A stretch of 37,159 nucleotides of DNA from Acidimicrobiia bacterium (GTDB taxonomy: Bacteria; Actinomycetota; Acidimicrobiia; Spongiisociales; UBA11373). The notes beneath the pieces were generated by a model. It worked only from the letters and a program-made list of their open reading frames with translations. It searched no databases and had not been told where the DNA came from. Numbering within the stretch: the first letter of the stretch is position 1; each line of letters opens with the position of its first letter. Both the position numbers and the translations under genes were made by a program. The stretch spans positions 1 to 37,159 of the forward strand of contig JAFGCH010000094.1 in NCBI GenBank assembly GCA_016932695.1. The letters are read 5' to 3'. This document shows, piece by piece, positions 27,662 through 37,159 of the stretch.

Positions 27662-27683
27662 CGCCCCGGCCTAAGCCGGGGCG
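27662..27683 (-). terminator. Hairpin between icd and mdh
   Basis: CGCCCCGGC-CTAA-GCCGGGGCG, 9-bp stem. Confidence 0.5.
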
Positions 27684-27685
27684 CC

Positions 27686-28888
<1,203 letters not shown>

Positions 28889-28958
28889 GGCATTCCCTTC
28901 CGGTGCGCGGCAGGCGGGGATTATGGCCGCGGCGGGCGCCAAGAGAGGCGGCGCTGAG

Positions 28959-28964
28959 TAGGTT
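28959..28964 (+). promoter_or_regulatory. Candidate -10 box (TAGGTT) of leaderless thioesterase transcript
   Basis: TAGGTT 7 nt upstream of GTG 28972. Confidence 0.4.
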
Positions 28965-28971
28965 GCAGGCT

Positions 28972-29343
28972 GTGACCCTCCGGCCCGGCCTCACCGCCAC
29001 CGTCTCCCTCGTGATCGGCTCCGCCGACCTCGCTCCCGCCTTGGGCTCGGGCGACGTTCCCGTGCTGGCCACCCCCCGGCTGCTGGCCCTGTGCGAAGCG
29101 GCCACGGTGGCCGCCGTCGCCCCCCACCTGGCCCCGGGCGAGACCACCGTGGGGGCCCGGGTGGAACTGGACCACCTCGCCCCCTCACCGAGAGGTTCGA
29201 TAGTGGCGGCTGCCGCCGTCCTGGAGGAGGTGGACGGCCGCCGCCTCACCTTCGGGGTCACCGCCCACCAAGATGGGCGCGAGGTCGCCCGAGGCCGGGT
29301 GATACGGGTGATGGTGGACCGGACTCGCTTCCCGACGGCCTAG
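28972..29343 (+). CDS. Thioesterase (FlK-like hotdog fold)
   Basis: [51 protein letters not shown]. Confidence 0.75.
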   Translation: MTLRPGLTATVSLVIGSADLAPALGSGDVPVLATPRLLALCEAATVAAVAPHLAPGETTVGARVELDHLAPSPRGSIVAAAAVLEEVDGRRLTFGVTAHQDGREVARGRVIRVMVDRTRFPTA

Positions 29344-29356
29344 GCGCCAAGGCTGC

Positions 29357-30499
29357 TCAGGGCAGCTCCTGCGGCCGGGTGGGCACCTCCCGGTCGCGCC
29401 ACACTACCGAGCGATGGGTGGCGGAGAGCATCGCCGACCAGGCGAGGGCCAGGCCCCAGAAAGCCACCATCACCGGGTGGAAGAGGGTGGACCACAGCGG
29501 GTCGCGGCCCAGGTGGGAGGTGAGCAAGCGGTTCGCCAGCAGCAGGGCCACCTGCCAGAGGACGGCGGCCGGGATGTCCCCGCCGACGATGCCCAGGCCC
29601 AGGCGGAAGAAGGGGAGGAGCAGCACCGGCATCAACCCCAGGACCACCACTGCCGCCATCCACGGGTTGTAGCCCACCCCGCCGTAGGCGTTCTTCGAGA
29701 ACCCCCGCCAGATGTCGCCCAGGCTCTCGTACCAGCGGGTCTCCACCAGATCGGAGCCGTTGGCCAGCCGCACCGGGTAGCCGGCGGCCTTCACCGCCCG
29801 GCTCAGTTCCACGTCGTCCACGATCGAGTGGGCGCGGGCGGCATGGCCCCCGGCCGCGTCGTAGGCCTCCCGAACGAGCAGCAGGAAGGGCCCGAATGCC
29901 ACCGCGATCCCCGGGTGGGTGGGGCGATGCACCAGTGCCATAGGGAACAGGGCGAACATGGCGTGGGGCACCATGGGCAGCAGCACCGACCCGCCGACCG
30001 ACCCCCGGCGGGCGCGCGGCACCAGCGACACCAAGCCGGCCCCCTCTTCCTCCATCATGCCGACGGCGGCCGATACCGTGCCCCGGGCCAGCGTGGTGTC
30101 GGAATCCACGAAGCACAGGAGCTCACCCTGCGCCGCCTGCGAGAGCTGGTGGCAGGCCCAGTTCTTCCCGGTCCATCCCGGGGGGAGCGGCGCCCCGGTG
30201 AGCACGCGCACCCGAGGGCCGGCCACCTGCCGTACTTCGGCGACGGTCCCGTCGCTCGACCCGTCGTCGAGCACCAGGACCTCCAGGTTGGGGTAGTCCT
30301 GCGCCAGCAGGCTGCGCAGGCAGCCGCCGATGATCCCCTCCTCGTTGCGGGCGGGCACGAGCAGGCTCACCAGCGGAGCATCCTTCCTCCAGAGGCGGGG
30401 CGTGGGTCGCCCCAGCGCGCGCTCGTTCCACAGGATCAGGAGCAGCTGGCCCAGGAACAGCCAGATCAAGCCCCAGTCCATGAGGAAGTCGAGGCTCAT
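29357..30499 (-). CDS. Membrane-associated GT2-family glycosyltransferase
   Basis: SLLVPARNEEGIIGGCLRSLLAQDYPNLEVLVLDDGSSDGT, FVDSDT, VDDVELSRAVKAAGYPV; N- and C-terminal TM segments. Confidence 0.85.
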   Translation of the reverse strand: MSLDFLMDWGLIWLFLGQLLLILWNERALGRPTPRLWRKDAPLVSLLVPARNEEGIIGGCLRSLLAQDYPNLEVLVLDDGSSDGTVAEVRQVAGPRVRVLTGAPLPPGWTGKNWACHQLSQAAQGELLCFVDSDTTLARGTVSAAVGMMEEEGAGLVSLVPRARRGSVGGSVLLPMVPHAMFALFPMALVHRPTHPGIAVAFGPFLLLVREAYDAAGGHAARAHSIVDDVELSRAVKAAGYPVRLANGSDLVETRWYESLGDIWRGFSKNAYGGVGYNPWMAAVVVLGLMPVLLLPFFRLGLGIVGGDIPAAVLWQVALLLANRLLTSHLGRDPLWSTLFHPVMVAFWGLALAWSAMLSATHRSVVWRDREVPTRPQELP

Positions 30500-31119
30500 A
30501 CCCGGGTCCCCCCGCGCGCCCGGTCCCAGCCGGTCTCAGCCTCGATGCGACGCATACGCGGCTCGTCGATCACCCGCTTCACCGCCACCAAGGCGAAGGC
30601 CCCGAAGGCAACCCCCATGACGGGCCACTGGTAGCCGAACAGCGGCGCCAGGGCGAAGGTGAGCACGCACATGGTGACCAGGGTGGGAAGGAAGCGCCTG
30701 GTGAGCAGCCAAGCGATCCCGCTGGCTCCCGCCCCCACCAATGCCGACCAGGGGAAGAGCGCCGCGGACAAGCCGCCGGCGCAGGCCACTCCTTTCCCAC
30801 CGACGAAGCGCAGCCACACCGGATAAGCGTGGCCGATCACCAGGAAGGCGGCCCCGACACTCAGCTGCCACAAAGGGGACCGCCCGTAGAGCAACGCCAC
30901 CGCCGCGCCTTTGCCTATGTCCACCGCGGTGACGGCGATACCCCACCAGGGGCCCACCTCGTGGAAGGCATTGCGGGCGCCTACGTTGCCCTCCCCTGCC
31001 TCTCGTAGGTCGATCCCCCGGGTGAACCGACCGACCAGATAGGCGGTGGGGAAAGAGCCGAGGGCGTAGGCCACCAGGGCCGTGCTCAGCATCGTCCAGG
31101 TTGTGTCCACGCCCGGCAC
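30496..31119 (-). CDS. plsY: Glycerol-3-phosphate acyltransferase PlsY (start could be 31092)
   Basis: LGSFPTAYLVGRFTRGIDLREAGEGNVGARNAFHEVG, GHAYPVWLRFVGGKGVA. Confidence 0.9.
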   Translation of the reverse strand: MPGVDTTWTMLSTALVAYALGSFPTAYLVGRFTRGIDLREAGEGNVGARNAFHEVGPWWGIAVTAVDIGKGAAVALLYGRSPLWQLSVGAAFLVIGHAYPVWLRFVGGKGVACAGGLSAALFPWSALVGAGASGIAWLLTRRFLPTLVTMCVLTFALAPLFGYQWPVMGVAFGAFALVAVKRVIDEPRMRRIEAETGWDRARGGTRV

Positions 31120-31160
31120 CCCGAGAAGTTGGCTCCCGAGAGGACTCTAGAGGGTCGCGG

Positions 31161-31203
31161 CCTCCCGGGTCGAAGCGCCTCCCGGGCCCATGCGCTTCCC
31201 GGG
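31161..31203. repeat. Three imperfect 17-bp tandem repeats
   Basis: CCTCCCGGG cores at 31161, 31178 and CTTCCCGGG at 31195, each spaced 17 bp. Confidence 0.6.
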
Positions 31204-31356
31204 CCCCGACCGGCTGCTCGGGTAGGGACCGCTTACTGGGAGCCCCGGGAGACCACCCGGAGCATCGCCGACTCACGTCCCGTTCCGAACACAGGAGGTC
31301 CCGCCGTGCGGAAGCAACGAGCCCGCCGGGCGAACTCAGGCGCGTGACGGCTCGGC

Positions 31357-32214
31357 CTACCGCCCGGCGTGGGCCTCGGCGGCCGCCACTGTGTTCTCCA
31401 GCAGGCCGGCGATGGTCATCGGGCCTACCCCGCCGGGGACCGGAGTGATGGCCCCGGCCACCTCGGCGACGGCGGCGAAGTCCACATCGCCCGCCAGGCC
31501 CTCGGGGGTGCGGTTGATGCCCACATCGATCACCACCGCCCCCGGCCGCACATGCTCGGGGCCGATGAGGCCCTGCCGGCCCGCCGCCACCACCAGGATG
31601 TCTGCCTGCCGGGTCAGGCGGGCCAGGTTCGCGGTGGCGGTGTGAGCCACGGCGACGGTGGCATCACGGCCCTTGAGGCCCAGTAGCACCGCCAGCGGAC
31701 GGCCCACCAGGAAGGAGCGGCCCACCACCACCACGAACGCCCCCCGGGTGTCGACGGCGTAGTGGTCGAGGAGGCGCAGGACGCCCGACGGGGTGGCCGG
31801 CCGCAACCCGGGTCGGCCCAGCAGCAGACGGCCCAGGTTCACCGGGTGCAGGCCGTCGGCATCCTTACCGGGGTCGAGGCGCTCCACGAAAGGCAGCGGG
31901 TCGATCCCGCCCGGCAGGGGGATCTGCAGCAGGACGGCGTCCACCGCCGGGTCGGCGTTCAGTTCGTCGATGAGCCGCGCCACCTCGGCCGGCGGCGTCT
32001 CGGCCGCAAGGACGTGGTCGAAGGACCGCATGCCCGTTCGGGTGGCTGCCCGGTGCTTACCCCGCACGTAGACCTGGGAGGCGGGGTCCTCGCCCACCAG
32101 TATCGTGGCTAGGCCCACCGTCTTGCCCCTAGCGGCCAGGGCGGCCACCCGTTCGGCCACCTCGGCTTCGACGGCCGCGGCCGCCTCCTTGCCGGAGAGG
32201 ACACGGGCGGTCAT
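31357..32214 (-). CDS. folD: Methylenetetrahydrofolate dehydrogenase/cyclohydrolase FolD
   Basis: [63 protein letters not shown]. Confidence 0.94.
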   Translation of the reverse strand: MTARVLSGKEAAAAVEAEVAERVAALAARGKTVGLATILVGEDPASQVYVRGKHRAATRTGMRSFDHVLAAETPPAEVARLIDELNADPAVDAVLLQIPLPGGIDPLPFVERLDPGKDADGLHPVNLGRLLLGRPGLRPATPSGVLRLLDHYAVDTRGAFVVVVGRSFLVGRPLAVLLGLKGRDATVAVAHTATANLARLTRQADILVVAAGRQGLIGPEHVRPGAVVIDVGINRTPEGLAGDVDFAAVAEVAGAITPVPGGVGPMTIAGLLENTVAAAEAHAGR

Positions 32215-32873
32215 CTCTGCCGCAGCACCTCGCGAATCATCGAGATCACCGTGCCCACCGCCCCCATGTTGTAGCCCTCGGGGATCACCATGTCGGCGTA
32301 GCGCTTCGAGGGCTCCACGAACTGCAGGTGCATGGGACGCACCGTGGCCAGGTACTGATCGTGCACCGAGTCGAAGGAGCGCCCCCGCTCCTTCAGGTCG
32401 CGCTCCAGGCGCCGCATGATGCGCAGGTCGGGGTCGGTGTCCACGTAGATCTTCAGGTCCATCAACTCGCGCAGTTCGGGCTCGTAGAGCACCAAGATGC
32501 CCTCCACGATCACCACCGGCTTGGGCTCCACCCGAACCGTCTCGGGGAGGCGGTTGTAAACGGTGAAGTCGTAGATGGGCCGCTCTATCGCCCGCCCCGC
32601 CCGCAGCTCACGCAGGTGCTCCACCAACAGGCTGGTCTCGAAGGAGTCGGGGTGGTCGTAGTTGACTTTGACCCGCTCCTCCATAGGCAGGTCGGTCTGG
32701 TCGTGGTAGTAGGCGTCGTGCTGGATGAGGGCCACGTTGTCCGGCCCGATGGCTTCCACGATGGAGCGGGCGATGGTGGTCTTCCCCGAGCCCGAGCCGC
32801 CACCCAGTCCGATGATCAAGGGACCGGGGATGGGCCAGTGGTGCTTGCGGGGTGGCGGGTTGCCGTTGCTCAC
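32211..32873 (-). CDS. udk: Uridine kinase
   Basis: IIGLGGGSGSGKTTIARSIVE, HDAYYHDQ, YDHPDSFETSLLVEHL; GTG at 32873 preferred (TTG at 32882 is the alternative). Confidence 0.92.
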   Translation of the reverse strand: MSNGNPPPRKHHWPIPGPLIIGLGGGSGSGKTTIARSIVEAIGPDNVALIQHDAYYHDQTDLPMEERVKVNYDHPDSFETSLLVEHLRELRAGRAIERPIYDFTVYNRLPETVRVEPKPVVIVEGILVLYEPELRELMDLKIYVDTDPDLRIMRRLERDLKERGRSFDSVHDQYLATVRPMHLQFVEPSKRYADMVIPEGYNMGAVGTVISMIREVLRQR

Positions 32874-32880
32874 GAGGAGC

Positions 32881-32886
32881 AACCTA
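32881..32886 (-). promoter_or_regulatory. Candidate -10 box (TAGGTT) of leaderless udk transcript
   Basis: Minus strand TAGGTT-GCTCCTC-GTG: 7-nt gap to GTG 32873. Confidence 0.4.
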
Positions 32887-32891
32887 GTCGT

Positions 32892-33761
32892 TCAGAGCGC
32901 CGCTACCGCCTCGCCGATCTCGGTGGGGTAGGTGACCACCACCGCGCCCGCGGCTTCCAGAGCTTCCTTCTTGGCGGCGGCGGTGCCGGAGGAGCCGCTG
33001 ATGATGGCCCCGGCGTGGCCCATCTTCTTTCCCGGCGGGGCGGTGAAGCCGGCGATGTAGGCCACCACCGGCTTGGTCATGTGGGCTTTGATGAAGGCGG
33101 CGGCCTGCTCCTCGGCTTCGCCGCCGATCTCCCCGATGAGCACCACCGCCTCGGTCTCCGGGTCGGCTTCGAAGCGGGAGAGCACGTCGACGAAGGAGGT
33201 GCCCGGCACCGGGTCGCCGCCGATGCCCACGCAGGTGGACTGGCCGATGCCCCGCGTGGTGAGTTCGTGGACCGCCTGGTAAGTCAGGGTGCCGGAGCGA
33301 GAAACCACCCCGACCCGGCCGGGCAGGCAGATCTCGTGCGGCATGATCCCCACGTTGGCCTTCCCGGGGGAGATCACGCCCGGGCAGTTGGGGCCGATGA
33401 GGGGGACCCCGGTCGTCTGGCGCAGGTAGTTGACCACCCGGGCCTCGTCGTGGGCGGGGATGCCCTCGGTGATGCACACGATGAGGCGCATGCCGGGGGA
33501 CGCCGCCGCTTCCAGGATGGCGTCGGAGGCGAAAGGCGCCGGCACGAAGCACAGGGTGGTGTTGGCCCCGGTGGCCTCCACTGCCGCGGACACGGTGTCG
33601 AAGACCGGCACCCCCTGCACCTCCTGCCCGCCCCGGCCGGGGCTGACCCCGGCCACCACGTTGGTGCCGTAGGCCCGATTGCGCATGGCGTGAAAGGAGC
33701 CCTCCCGGCCCGTCAGGTTCTGCACCAGCAGGCGGGTGGTCCCATCCACGTAGACGGCCAT
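32892..33761 (-). CDS. sucD: Succinate-CoA ligase alpha subunit
   Basis: [56 protein letters not shown]. Confidence 0.95.
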   Translation of the reverse strand: MAVYVDGTTRLLVQNLTGREGSFHAMRNRAYGTNVVAGVSPGRGGQEVQGVPVFDTVSAAVEATGANTTLCFVPAPFASDAILEAAASPGMRLIVCITEGIPAHDEARVVNYLRQTTGVPLIGPNCPGVISPGKANVGIMPHEICLPGRVGVVSRSGTLTYQAVHELTTRGIGQSTCVGIGGDPVPGTSFVDVLSRFEADPETEAVVLIGEIGGEAEEQAAAFIKAHMTKPVVAYIAGFTAPPGKKMGHAGAIISGSSGTAAAKKEALEAAGAVVVTYPTEIGEAVAAL

Positions 33762-34906
33762 CAGCGCCCTCCCGCCAGGTCCACCGCTCGCTGCGCCGCC
33801 TCGAGCATGGTGGCCGCCGGAATCACCCGCTCCGACGCCGCCTCCGCCAGGATGGCCCGGCCCTCCGGGGCGTTGGTGCCGTCGAGGCGCACCACTATCG
33901 GCCAGGGCAGATCCCGGCTGCCGATGGCATCGACGATGCCCTGGGCCACCAGGTCGCAGCGGGTGATCCCCCCGAAGATGTTCACCAGCACCGCCCGCAC
34001 CGCCGGGTCCCGGGTCAGCACCTCCAGAGCGTCGGAGATCGTCTCCGCCCCGGCCCCGCCGCCCACGTCCAGGAAGTTGGCCGCCGCTCCACCCACCAGC
34101 GACACCACATCCAGGGTGGACATCACCAGGCCGGCCCCATTGCCGATGATCCCCACCGACCCGTCCAGCTTGATGAACCCCAGGCCTTTCTCCCGGGCGA
34201 GGCGCTCGAGGGGATCCTCGGCGAACGCCTCCCGGAACGCCTCGAAGTCGGGATGGCGGAAGAAGGCGTTGGAGTCCAGAGTCACCTTGGCATCCAGAGC
34301 CACCACCTCACCGGCGGCGGTCAGCACCAGGGGATTCACCTCCACCAGGTCGCAGTCCAGGTCCACGAACGCCCGGTAGAGGCGGCGCAGCGTGGCCGCC
34401 GCCGGCCGGGCCGCCGCCCGCTCCAGGCCGGCCCGATAGACCAGGTCGGTGGCCTGCCACTCGGCCAGGCCCACCACCGGATCGATGTGCCGACGCACCA
34501 CCGCCGCCGGGTCGGAAGCCGCCACCGCCTCGATATCCATGCCGCCCCGGGCCGACACCATCGCCAGATGCCGACCCACCCCCCGGTCGAGGGTGAAAGA
34601 CACGTACCACTCGGCGGCGATCTCCGTCGCCCGCTCCACCCACACCAGGTTCACCCGGTGGCCCTTGATGTCCATGCCCACGATGGCGGCCGCCGCTTCC
34701 TCGGCCGCCTGCGGCTCGTCGGCCACCTTGATGCCCCCCGCCTTGCCCCGCCCCCCGATACGCACCTGGGCCTTGACCACCACCTTGCCGCCGAGTTCCT
34801 CCGCCGCCCGCCGGGCCTCCGCCGGGGTGGCCGCCACCCGGCCCTCCGGCACGGGTACGCCCACCCGGGCGAACAACTGCTTGCCCTGGAACTCGAGGAG
34901 GTTCAC
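33761..34906 (-). CDS. sucC: Succinate-CoA ligase beta subunit
   Basis: [45 protein letters not shown]-grasp; [16 protein letters not shown]. Confidence 0.95.
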   Translation of the reverse strand: MNLLEFQGKQLFARVGVPVPEGRVAATPAEARRAAEELGGKVVVKAQVRIGGRGKAGGIKVADEPQAAEEAAAAIVGMDIKGHRVNLVWVERATEIAAEWYVSFTLDRGVGRHLAMVSARGGMDIEAVAASDPAAVVRRHIDPVVGLAEWQATDLVYRAGLERAAARPAAATLRRLYRAFVDLDCDLVEVNPLVLTAAGEVVALDAKVTLDSNAFFRHPDFEAFREAFAEDPLERLAREKGLGFIKLDGSVGIIGNGAGLVMSTLDVVSLVGGAAANFLDVGGGAGAETISDALEVLTRDPAVRAVLVNIFGGITRCDLVAQGIVDAIGSRDLPWPIVVRLDGTNAPEGRAILAEAASERVIPAATMLEAAQRAVDLAGGR

Positions 34907-34910
34907 GCCG

Positions 34911-35300
34911 CTACCCCGGGATGTGCGCTTCCACCCAGCGCACGATCTCCGTCAGCGAGGCGCCCGGGGTGAAGATCTCCGCCAGGCCCTTCGCCTTCAG
35001 GGCGGCGATGTCGTCCTCCGGGACGATGCCCCCGCCGAACACCACGATGTCGGCGGCATCGCGCTCCCGCAGCAGTTCCACCACCCGGGGGAAGAGGGTC
35101 ATGTGGGAGCCCGACAACAGGGAGAGGCCGATGCCGCCCACGTCCTCCTGAAGGGCGGTCTCCACGATCTGCTCCGGCGTCTGGAAGAGGCCGGAGTAGA
35201 TGATCTCGCAGCCGGCGTCGCGCAGCGCCCGGGCGATCACCTTGGCACCCCGGTCGTGCCCGTCGAGGCCGGGTTTGGCGATGAGGATGCGGCGGGGCAT
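34911..35300 (-). CDS. Standalone cobalamin (B12)-binding domain protein, methylmalonyl-CoA mutase C-terminal-like
   Basis: [42 protein letters not shown] (DxHxxG), [10 protein letters not shown]. Confidence 0.92.
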   Translation of the reverse strand: MPRRILIAKPGLDGHDRGAKVIARALRDAGCEIIYSGLFQTPEQIVETALQEDVGGIGLSLLSGSHMTLFPRVVELLRERDAADIVVFGGGIVPEDDIAALKAKGLAEIFTPGASLTEIVRWVEAHIPG

Positions 35301-35351
35301 GACGGCGCAGAGGTTAGCCGGGGGCCGTCGCGTGGGACGGGGCGGGACCGT

Positions 35352-37159
35352 TCAATGCTCGGGCCGGAACACCCAGATGAGCAGGCGGTCGTCGACATCT
35401 TCGAGCACCAGGACCACCCGGTCGAGGCTCGCTGCAGCCATGTAGACCACGCCGGCCGGGGGATCCAGCCCAGGCGCGCCTTCCGCCCAGCGCCAGGTCC
35501 CATCGGGCTCGCGGAGCCAGACCACCGGGTCGGAGCGGTTGTAGACCTCTCCGGCAGGCACGTAGGCCTCCCCACCGGCCACTACGAGGACCTCGCCCAT
35601 GCCTGCCAGTGCCTGCGGAATGAGGACCCCGCCGGGCTGCACCGCGAGGCCTCCGAGCGGGGTCGACAGCCAGGACTCCCCATCGGCCGTCGACCACAGG
35701 ATCTGGTCCGGGCTATCGACGGCCGCCAGGTACCGGTGGACCAGGGCAGTGGCGTCAAACTGGAAGGCGGAGAGGCTCGCCGGAGTGAGCATCTCCCAGG
35801 AACCCCAACGATCGGAGGCCGCCGCCAGCCATTGGCGGTCGAGTGGGCTCGGCGTGGCGAAGGAAGAGCCGACGGCCACCATCCGCCCATCCAGCTGGTA
35901 CACGTCGTAGAACTCGCTGTACACCAGCAGGCGCCCGAGGTCCTCCGCCTGCCACGTCAGGCCGTCGGCCGAGGACCACACCATGCCCACGCCGGTGAAC
36001 TCCCCGGTCTGCCAATCGACTGCGGTGGGCCGGTGAGATGTCCCCACCGCTACCAGGCCCGCCGGGGTCACGGCCACATCGCGTACCCGGCCCGAGCCGA
36101 GGGTCACCTGCGTCCAGGCCGTCCCGTCGGAGGAGTACCAGACGGTCGCCTGGTCCCCCACCGATCCCCCTGCCAGGTAGCCCGCTTCGCCGTGGTCGAG
36201 CGACCCCGGCCCTTCCGGAGTGGTGAAGTCGCCCAGGTAGGCGACCTCTGCCCAAGTGAGGCCGTCCTCGGATCGCCAGACCGACGCATCCCCGGGATGG
36301 CGCGCCAGGGCCAGGAACTGCTCACCGTCCCAGAGCAAGTCGCGCACCAATCCCGAACGGCCGCAGCAGGGTAGAGACGACTCGAACCACTCCCCCAAGA
36401 TCGGTTCGGCGAGGGCGAAGGTGGTCACCGTCGCCGTGGGCCCAGCCGTCTCGTCACCTGGGCCCGGAGCCACCCGGCCGGAGAACTCGATCTCCCCGAG
36501 CGCCAACTCGAGGAACGGCTCGCGATCGCCCCAGCGCTCGCCGGGGTAGGCGCCGGTCACCCGGATCATGAGATAGGTGGTCTGCAGGCTCGGCACCATG
36601 AAGCCCTGCGGCTCGCGAGAGTCGAGCAGCTGGAGAAACACCGGCTCCGGGGCGTCATCGAGTCGGACCTCGACCGACTCGATGCGGGCGTTGCGGTGGA
36701 ACAGTTCCTCATTGCCCAGGTTGCGGAAGGCGAGGTCCACCAGCTGCACCGGAGGATCGAAGCGGACCAGGATCTCGGCCCCCACCCCTCCGGCCGGGGC
36801 GTTCCAGGCCGTTTCGGAGTCTCCGTCGATGAGCGCCGCGCACGGGGATGAGGCCAGCTCGCCGCTGCAGTCGATAGTCGCTGGTGTCAGGCGTTCAGGC
36901 GCAAACCCCTCCGGTGCGCCCGCTGCACCGGCGGCCGTCGTCGACGAGTCTGCCGGGATGCTGGTACCGGCCGGCGGCATGGTTGCCGCCGGGGGCGATC
37001 CGCCCCGCAGGAACAGCAGCCACCCACCGCCGGCGAGCAGCACGACCGCAGCCGCCACCACCGCGACCACCCAGCCTCGCCTCGGCCGGGACGCTGCCTG
37101 TTCCCCCTTGGTGATCGCTCTCAGGTCGAGGGGCGGGGCGATCTCCTCGAACAGCGCCC
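35352..37159 (-). CDS. Membrane-anchored protein with discoidin/NADase-type glycan-binding-like domain and Asp-box propeller repeats (N-terminus beyond window)
   Basis: Frame stays open to the window edge (…ALFEEIAPPLDLRAITKGEQAASRPRRGWVVAVVAAAVVLLAGGGWLLFLRGG); one TM; discoidin-like CAALIDGDSETAWNAPAGGVGAEILVRFDPPVQLVDLAF; repeated SxDGxTW motifs. Confidence 0.7.
   Translation of the reverse strand, partial: ALFEEIAPPLDLRAITKGEQAASRPRRGWVVAVVAAAVVLLAGGGWLLFLRGGSPPAATMPPAGTSIPADSSTTAAGAAGAPEGFAPERLTPATIDCSGELASSPCAALIDGDSETAWNAPAGGVGAEILVRFDPPVQLVDLAFRNLGNEELFHRNARIESVEVRLDDAPEPVFLQLLDSREPQGFMVPSLQTTYLMIRVTGAYPGERWGDREPFLELALGEIEFSGRVAPGPGDETAGPTATVTTFALAEPILGEWFESSLPCCGRSGLVRDLLWDGEQFLALARHPGDASVWRSEDGLTWAEVAYLGDFTTPEGPGSLDHGEAGYLAGGSVGDQATVWYSSDGTAWTQVTLGSGRVRDVAVTPAGLVAVGTSHRPTAVDWQTGEFTGVGMVWSSADGLTWQAEDLGRLLVYSEFYDVYQLDGRMVAVGSSFATPSPLDRQWLAAASDRWGSWEMLTPASLSAFQFDATALVHRYLAAVDSPDQILWSTADGESWLSTPLGGLAVQPGGVLIPQALAGMGEVLVVAGGEAYVPAGEVYNRSDPVVWLREPDGTWRWAEGAPGLDPPAGVVYMAAASLDRVVLVLEDVDDRLLIWVFRPEH

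Noticed and set aside
31120-31356. Possible tRNA or CRISPR-like repeat array
   Set aside because: No cloverleaf; 17-bp units are contiguous and have no spacers.
32328-34379. 683-aa plus-strand ORF
   Set aside because: Antisense to udk/sucD/sucC with no recognisable domain.
34449-36374. 641-aa plus-strand ORF
   Set aside because: Antisense to sucC, the B12 protein and the discoidin-like protein; no domain.

Overview
High-GC actinobacterial-type chromosomal segment with tightly packed, mostly ordinary core-metabolism genes. From left to right: a DUF6159-like membrane protein; a coupled LIV-type ABC transporter operon (minus strand) containing an acyl-CoA synthetase; moaE; an HtrA-like S1C protease coupled to a DUF2342-like zinc metallopeptidase; an AhpE-like peroxiredoxin; an IS110-family transposase; a SenX3/RegX3-like two-component system divergent from pstS-pstC-pstA-pstB-phoU; a WhiB regulator; a three-subunit succinate dehydrogenase; a DapA-like aldolase; an SCP2 protein; HU; an uncharacterised multi-TM protein; mdh-icd; an FlK-like thioesterase; plsY plus a membrane glycosyltransferase; udk-folD; a standalone B12-binding protein with sucCD; and a membrane-anchored discoidin/Asp-box protein cut by the right edge. 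No CRISPR array, rRNA or tRNA was recognised. I do not see a large undescribed system. The best second looks are: (1) the IS110 transposase Shine-Dalgarno sequence buried in a perfect 11-bp stem abutting the start codon, with an 11-bp inverted repeat flanking the gene; (2) a recurring TANNNT box 6-10 nt upstream of the first gene of several transcription units, suggesting leaderless transcription; (3) an in-phase 11-nt direct-repeat PHO box before pstS and a 15-bp hairpin between pstS and pstC; (4) the acyl-CoA ligase inside the LIV transporter operon; (5) the B12-binding mutase subunit coupled to sucCD; (6) a family of similar GGGAG-type hairpins around the first gene. All product names are from recognisable motifs in the translations. 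No database search was run.
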